A stretch of 31,932 nt of DNA from an uncultured Bacilli bacterium (lineage in GTDB: Bacteria > Bacillota_I > Bacilli_A > RF39 > UBA660). This document shows positions 30,670 to 31,932 of the stretch, piece by piece. The position numbers were made by a program, and so were the translations under genes. Numbering within the stretch: the stretch's first letter is position 1; each line of letters starts with the position of its first letter. The DNA is taken from NCBI GenBank assembly GCA_910587325.1, contig CAJUKB010000016.1:1-31932 (forward strand), in the 5' to 3' direction. The notes under the pieces were generated by a model. It saw only the letters and a list, made by a program, of their open reading frames with translations. It had not been told where the DNA came from and ran no database searches.

Positions 30670-31369
30670 CGAAACTCCTTTTGGAGATACTTCTAAAATT
30701 ATCCAAATTTTTACAAAAGAATACGGCATTATTGGCGTTATGTGTAAAGGCGTCAAATCTATGAAAAGCCGTCTTCGAGCCCTAACCATAAAATTTACTT
30801 ATGGTTCTTTTTATATTTATTACAAAGAGGATAAATTATCAATTTTAAAAGATGTGGATGTCTTGGATAATTTTAAAATGATTAAAAATGATATTCTTTT
30901 GCTTAGTTATTTAAATTACTTAACGGAACTTACAACCCAAGTATACAAACAAAGCCATGATTCTATTTTGTATGAGATGTATCTAGCTAGTATCAAAAAA
31001 ATAAATAATGGATTAAATCCTTTAGTGATTACGAATATATTAGAACTAAAGTACTTGCCTTTTTTAGGAGTAGGATTAGAACTAGATGCCTGTATATTAT
31101 GTGGAAATAAAACCAATATTGTCACTTTAGATGCAGATGAGGGCGGCTATATATGTAAGAAATGTTATACCAATCAAATTGTAGTTAGCTCTAAAACTAT
31201 AAAATTAGTGAGAATGTATTATTATGTGGATATTCATTCTATCTCCGAATTAAAAATAAGTGAAGAGGTTGTAAAAGAAATTAATTTTTTTATCAATCGC
31301 TATTATGAAAGATATACAGGATTATTTTTAAATAGTAAAAAGTTTTTAAATAAGATGCTAGATTTGTAA
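30638..31369 (+). CDS. recO: DNA repair protein RecO
   Basis: A 243-residue RecO, which helps load RecA on gapped DNA together with RecR. N-terminal OB-fold with KVEGIIVNETPFGDTSKII and GVMCKGVKSMKSRLRALT; the helical domain contains the zinc motif CILC (C152, C155) and CKKC (C173, C176). Start chosen at the ATG at 30638, where the family begins (MITKVEGIIV) and GTGAT is just upstream; an earlier ATG at 30614 would add eight residues. It is the last gene of the operon in this window; glyQS, often next, is absent. Confidence 0.94.
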   Translation: MITKVEGIIVNETPFGDTSKIIQIFTKEYGIIGVMCKGVKSMKSRLRALTIKFTYGSFYIYYKEDKLSILKDVDVLDNFKMIKNDILLLSYLNYLTELTTQVYKQSHDSILYEMYLASIKKINNGLNPLVITNILELKYLPFLGVGLELDACILCGNKTNIVTLDADEGGYICKKCYTNQIVVSSKTIKLVRMYYYVDIHSISELKISEEVVKEINFFINRYYERYTGLFLNSKKFLNKMLDL

Positions 31370-31443
31370 GAATTATGGATTTATATTTACCATGGATAGA
31401 CAGCTTACCAAAAAATAAAGTTTTATTAATTTTGTTAAAAATA

Positions 31444-31548
31444 AGTTCAATTAGTTAAATTTGGCTTTTCTTTTGGCAAATTGGAGCCACAAAAGAGTAA
31501 ATTGGCGTATCAATTTTGGAAATTAGCCATTTGCATTTGTATTTTTCT
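31444..31548 (+). repeat. Dispersed promoter-region repeat, copy B (before the peptide gene)
   Basis: Second copy of the element at 24520-24625, with matching blocks in the same order and a strong shared stretch GGAAATTAGCCATTTGCA. It carries the -35 of the promoter at 31531-31559. Confidence 0.7.
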
Positions 31549-31559
31549 TATTATATATT
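31531..31559 (+). promoter_or_regulatory. Promoter of the small toxin-like peptide
   Basis: -35 TTGCAT at 31531-31536, 17-base spacer and -10 TATATT at 31554-31559. Transcription would begin near 31566 and include both hairpins before the ATG at 31627. Confidence 0.6.
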
Positions 31560-31570
31560 GAGTTTGTGAG

Positions 31571-31622
31571 ACACAAAAAAGGTTGTGTTTGCCACTTAAA
31601 ATCCAGATAAGGAGGAAAGTGG
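31571..31622 (+). promoter_or_regulatory. Two leader hairpins, the second enclosing the Shine-Dalgarno
   Basis: Hairpin 1: ACACAA (31571-31576) with TTGTGT (31583-31588). Hairpin 2: CCACTT (31592-31597) with AAGTGG (31617-31622), with AAGGAGG (31609-31615) in its loop. Hidden ribosome binding sites are a hallmark of type I toxin mRNAs. Confidence 0.55.
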
Positions 31623-31626
31623 TCGT

Positions 31627-31719
31627 ATGAAAAAAGTGGATAAATATGATATCCTTAAAAAAGATATTCTAATATTGATGCTTTTTGCGATAATAGTTTT
31701 ATTAATCCTATTTGATTAA
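31627..31719 (+). CDS. Small hydrophobic peptide, candidate type I toxin
   Basis: A 30-residue peptide: a charged head (MKKVDKYDILKKD) followed by one hydrophobic segment (ILILMLFAIIVLLILF) and a final aspartate. This is the build of short membrane toxins such as Fst/Ldr and TxpA-type holin-like peptides, though no specific family is recognised. It has a 17-spaced promoter, AAGGAGG as ribosome binding site within a hairpin loop, and a convergent small-RNA candidate at 31752-31830. An ordinary small membrane peptide without toxicity is the alternative. Confidence 0.55.
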   Translation: MKKVDKYDILKKDILILMLFAIIVLLILFD

Positions 31720-31751
31720 GATCTATGGGGTTTTGGTTGAATTATGAAAGG

Positions 31752-31830
31752 TAAAATTAAAAATAACACCACCCTTAAAAGGATGGTGCACCAATCATTG
31801 GCAAGCACTAAACTTTAGTGTCTCGCTTAA
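31752..31830 (-). ncRNA. Candidate antisense antitoxin RNA
   Basis: Minus-strand signals flank it: -35 TTTACA (31863-31858), 17-base spacer, -10 TACACT (31840-31835), then hairpins CACTAAA/TTTAGTG (31820-31806) and CACCATCCTT/AAGGGTGGTG (31788-31767, one G-U), the latter followed by a T-rich tract (31765-31752) as an intrinsic terminator. The RNA would be about 75 nt and complementary to the 3' untranslated part of the peptide mRNA if that reads through. The -10 is weak; the terminator is strong. Confidence 0.5.
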
Positions 31831-31894
31831 AATAAGTGTAATATAGTTTTAGATAAATGTAAAGAAGATTTGTAACAAATGTTAATCCTTTTTT

Positions 31895-31931
31895 AAAATG
31901 TCCACAGTTATCATTAGTTAAAATGTCTACA
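31895..31931 (+). repeat. Direct repeats AAAATGTC(C/T)ACA at the window edge
   Basis: AAAATGTCCACA (31895-31906) and AAAATGTCTACA (31920-31931) are tandem copies 25 bases apart. Repeated motifs like this are found at insertion-sequence ends, which would place a mobile element just past the window; none is visible inside it. Confidence 0.35.
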
Positions 31932-31932
31932 A

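Noticed and set aside
31375..31458. 27-codon open frame after recO (MDLYLPWIDSLP...)
   Set aside because: No ribosome binding site, starts five bases past recO without coupling signals, and runs into the dispersed repeat.

Overview
The window is AT-rich (roughly 30% GC by eye), reads with the standard bacterial code (TGA is a stop, for example at the ends of yqfC and ybeY), and has classic AGGAGG or GGTGAT ribosome binding sites. The housekeeping gene order is that of a low-GC Gram-positive (Bacillota, Bacilli-like): rpsB-tsf...frr, rpsU-yqeY...yqfC-yqfD...ybeY-dgkA-era-yqzL-recO, plus a cell-division piece with ftsW, murG and divIB. The sporulation genes yqfC and yqfD, and a YyaC-like protein, suggest a spore former or a descendant of one. 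I cannot name the species.

Layout. 1-3340: two tandem 'orphan' RHS tip cassettes. Each has a 5'-truncated RHS core fragment, a toxin tip, a membrane-anchored putative immunity gene and a terminator; the two core fragments share a near-identical 337 bp repeat. 3414-5452: a decayed gene, two translationally coupled HTH regulators (minus strand) and a divergent small zinc-ribbon protein whose promoter overlaps a 12 bp palindrome. 5475-10804: ftsW, a predicted amidoligase, an ORF6N remnant, murG, divIB, queH and a small STAS-like protein. 10817-11392 (minus): YyaC-like gene. 11487-18066: rpsB (structured leader, unusual C-terminal extension) and tsf, then five accessory genes (nucleoside hydrolase, transglutaminase-like, nitroreductase, thioredoxin-like membrane protein, RsiV-like membrane protein), then frr. 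pyrH, often found between tsf and frr, is not there. 18128-20138: an unknown membrane protein, rpsU-yqeY and a frameshifted gene. 20137-24477: TetR regulator divergent from a 1196-residue MMPL exporter fused in frame to a secreted YhgE-like protein. 24520-26737: an Rpn-family nuclease and a protein with two ~100-residue internal repeats. 26774-31369: yqfC-yqfD-vanZ-ybeY-dgkA-era-yqzL-recO. 31444-31932: a repeat-borne promoter, a 30-residue hydrophobic peptide and a convergent small RNA candidate that together look like a type I toxin-antitoxin module, then direct repeats at the window edge that may be the end of a mobile element.

Overall, conserved chromosomal operons (wall synthesis and division, translation, sporulation, GTPase and repair) are interrupted at several joints by accessory material: polymorphic toxins, a nuclease, a fused exporter, broken genes and a type I toxin-antitoxin candidate. 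The strongest leads are the toxin-antitoxin candidate near the right edge, the RHS cassettes at the left edge, the MMPL-YhgE fusion with its internal start site, and the ribosomal protein S2 with an added Rho-N/SAP-like tail.
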